Assembly: GCA_964019335.1 (NCBI GenBank)
Contig: OZ025688.1
Span: forward strand, 496,001-560,000
Source of the DNA: Diplonema japonicum
Lineage: Eukaryota; Euglenozoa; Diplonemea; Diplonemida; Diplonemidae
Reading direction: 5' to 3'
Length of the DNA stretch: 64,000 bases
Shown here one piece after another: positions 62,535 through 64,000 of the stretch. How positions within the stretch are numbered: position 1 is the stretch's first letter; every line of letters starts with the position of its first letter. Position numbers and translations under genes: made by a program. The notes below the pieces were generated by a model. The model made no database searches and had not been told where the DNA came from. It saw only the letters and a list, made by a program, of their open reading frames with translations.

Positions 62535-63947
62535 ATGCGCCCACATACGAAGATGATAGTGCTCATGTGCACGTTAATATTCGGCATTCTCTTTCTGCGC
62601 GAAGAAGACTGCAGCACAACGTTAGCAAAGCTAAATGATGACTACGACAAACGGGAGAAAGCGATCTTAGAGAAAGGCGTAAAAACATTGAACAGCTACC
62701 TCAAGGACTTGCCTGACGAGAGCAACGAGGGAAAGCGCGGGGAGCCCAAACACGAGGAGCCTAAGCATGAAGATCCTAAGCATGAAGAGCCTAAGCATGA
62801 AGAGCCTAAGCATGAAGAGCCTAAGCATGAAGAGCCTAAGCATGAAGAGCCTAAGCATGAAGAGCCTAAGCATGAAGAGCCTAAGCATGAAGAGCCTAAG
62901 CATGAAGAGCCCAAGCACGAGGAGCAGGTCGAGAGTAGCATACCAGGCGTAACGCTGGCTGCTGAGAAGAAGTTTGATGCAGACATGCGCCAGAAGTGGA
63001 AGGCATCGGCAGGGCTTTACAAGGATAAGAGCAGGCACCGTGAGTTGGAGAATGTAGTGATGGTGACGATGGTGAACAATGCGTATGAAAAGATGTTCAA
63101 CAACTGGAAGTGCCAGGCAGACAAGTTCGGGCTCGACTTCCTGGTGCTTGCGTTTGATAGCAAAGCGATCTCCTTTATGGGAGACGACAAAACTGTGGTG
63201 TTGCCCGGGAGCGACACAGAAGAGCAGATTCGTGTGAACACCAACAGGTTCAACGTGATGGGGTGCCAGAAGGTGGACGCTGTCATCAAGCTGCTGGAGA
63301 TCGGTGCAGATGTCATTGTCATCGACGCGGACTGCGTCTTCAAGAAGGAGCCAGTGAAGTTCTTCAAAGAAGCCATGCAGCACGACTTCTATTTCCAGTC
63401 GAACCACCCCGACTGCCGCACTTTGGATTCAGCAAACCCCGACCCTGCTTGTTTCCTAATCAACTCTGGATTTTACTATGTAACAGGAAAGAACAAAGCG
63501 ATGATTGAGCTCCTGAAGAAGGCACGCAAGAGTTGCTACGAACATGCTGATGTGAAAAACGTGTCGCCGACTGACGGTGCTGGGGATCAGCGTGCTCTGC
63601 AAAGAATGCTCAACAACGAGCTCAACATCCCTACACATTACTATGGTGCTTGGGACTCGCACTTGAAGACAGTGCCAGCCCCGTGGCGCCAGGCATACGC
63701 TCTGAACACCTCATCGTTGTTCAAGTCTGCTTCCTTCTGCACACACGAACACGACCAGAGGCTCCCTAAGCCGGTGTTTCACTACTGTACACTGGACCCG
63801 ACTATATATCCAGCTGGGAAGCACAAGGGGATTGTTCATGATGAGATGGTGGCCTTCCATGCCAACCATCTGCCGGGGGGCATCGAGGCGAAGATACGCC
63901 AGCTAACAAAACATCGTCTTTGGAACGGTGGTGAGAAGTGTGAGTAA
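62535..63947 (+). CDS. Type II membrane glycosyltransferase with PKHEE repeats (nucleotide-sugar transferase)
   Basis: 470 aa. The start follows CTACACAGGTACC. A signal anchor lies at residues about 7-22 (MIVLMCTLIFGILFL), then a stem region with 12 tandem five-residue units of PKHEE type (62742-62921). The catalytic domain, about 160-450, has the nucleotide-sugar-binding motif VIVIDADCVF (a DxD-type acid motif), FLINSGFYYVTG and TDGAGDQRALQRML. This fits GT77/RRA-like nucleotide-diphospho-sugar transferases. HDEMVAFHANHLPGG near the end is also family-like. It should act in the Golgi lumen on glycoproteins; the donor sugar is unknown. The stop is followed directly by an A run. Confidence 0.85.
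   Translation: MRPHTKMIVLMCTLIFGILFLREEDCSTTLAKLNDDYDKREKAILEKGVKTLNSYLKDLPDESNEGKRGEPKHEEPKHEDPKHEEPKHEEPKHEEPKHEEPKHEEPKHEEPKHEEPKHEEPKHEEPKHEEQVESSIPGVTLAAEKKFDADMRQKWKASAGLYKDKSRHRELENVVMVTMVNNAYEKMFNNWKCQADKFGLDFLVLAFDSKAISFMGDDKTVVLPGSDTEEQIRVNTNRFNVMGCQKVDAVIKLLEIGADVIVIDADCVFKKEPVKFFKEAMQHDFYFQSNHPDCRTLDSANPDPACFLINSGFYYVTGKNKAMIELLKKARKSCYEHADVKNVSPTDGAGDQRALQRMLNNELNIPTHYYGAWDSHLKTVPAPWRQAYALNTSSLFKSASFCTHEHDQRLPKPVFHYCTLDPTIYPAGKHKGIVHDEMVAFHANHLPGGIEAKIRQLTKHRLWNGGEKCE
62742..62921 (+). repeat. 15-bp coding minisatellite, 12 units
   Basis: Twelve in-frame 15-base units encode (E/D)PKHE. The middle units are identical (GAGCCTAAGCATGAA). The outer units vary at silent positions, with one Asp substitution. 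Perfect central units point to recent slippage or unequal exchange. It spaces the membrane anchor from the catalytic domain. Confidence 0.97.
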
Positions 63948-64000
63948 AAAAAAAAAAGTGTGGAGCTAACCTGCATTGTTTGCGGTGATAATAATCAGAA

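Noticed and set aside
62667-63407. Long open frame on the minus strand rich in FMLRL repeats
   Set aside because: It is the antisense of the PKHEE repeat and of the glycosyltransferase; it has no independent signals or similarity.

Overview
The window is nuclear DNA from a protist. It carries about 28 protein-coding genes, every one on the + strand, interrupted by stretches of long homopolymer runs and transposon debris. Almost every start codon lies a few to a few tens of bases after a pyrimidine tract plus AG, and neighbouring genes are often only 40-150 bases apart. This is the layout of a polycistronic unit resolved by spliced-leader trans-splicing. About half the genes also have conventional GT-AG introns that are extremely short (30-61 nt, mostly starting GTATG). 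The best guess is a euglenozoan, more likely a diplonemid than a kinetoplastid because of the many cis-introns. That assignment is inference: no spliced-leader gene, rRNA or organellar marker is present to prove it.

Layout. 1-850: decayed pogo/Tigger-like transposase followed by a 22-bp perfect inverted repeat. 885-1690: ubiquitin-like/ankyrin protein. 1.7-2.77 kb: homopolymers and two dispersed repeats. 2.77-12.3 kb: RRM protein, SufS-type cysteine desulfurase, BORCS8-like subunit, membrane-anchored methyltransferase, unknown protein, mitoribosomal uL29m (MRP-L47), calpain-7-like protease. 12.7-22.9 kb: unknown protein, RING protein, LRR/coiled-coil protein, coiled-coil protein, copine-WW fusion. 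24.3-30.9 kb: UIM-like protein, GT92-like glycosyltransferase, coiled-coil protein. 31.0-41.0 kb: ankyrin-type protein, EF-hand/WD40 protein, telomerase reverse transcriptase (TERT), small PHO80-like cyclin. 42.6-44.9 kb: putative myristoylated protein and an unknown/SPRY-like protein. About 45.1 kb: a candidate structured RNA. 45.9-54.7 kb: kinesin/armadillo/calpain-III fusion, DMC1 recombinase, three small unknown proteins and an EF-hand protein. 54.7-62.5 kb: a gene desert with repeats and a short piggyBac-like element complete with TTAA ends. 62.5-63.9 kb: type II membrane glycosyltransferase with a 12-unit PKHEE repeat.

The genes do not form one pathway, as expected of a trans-spliced array. 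Recurrent themes are cytoskeleton/cilium (kinesin, LRR-coiled-coil, WD40-EF-hand), membrane traffic and signalling (BORC subunit, calpain-7 with MIT domains, copine, myristoylated protein), secretory-pathway glycosyltransferases, and chromosome maintenance (TERT, DMC1). The most unusual items are a CCCH zinc finger on the N-terminus of TERT, a kinesin with armadillo repeats and calpain-III-like beta-sandwich domains, the copine-WW fusion, and a strongly folded non-coding segment at 45089-45193.
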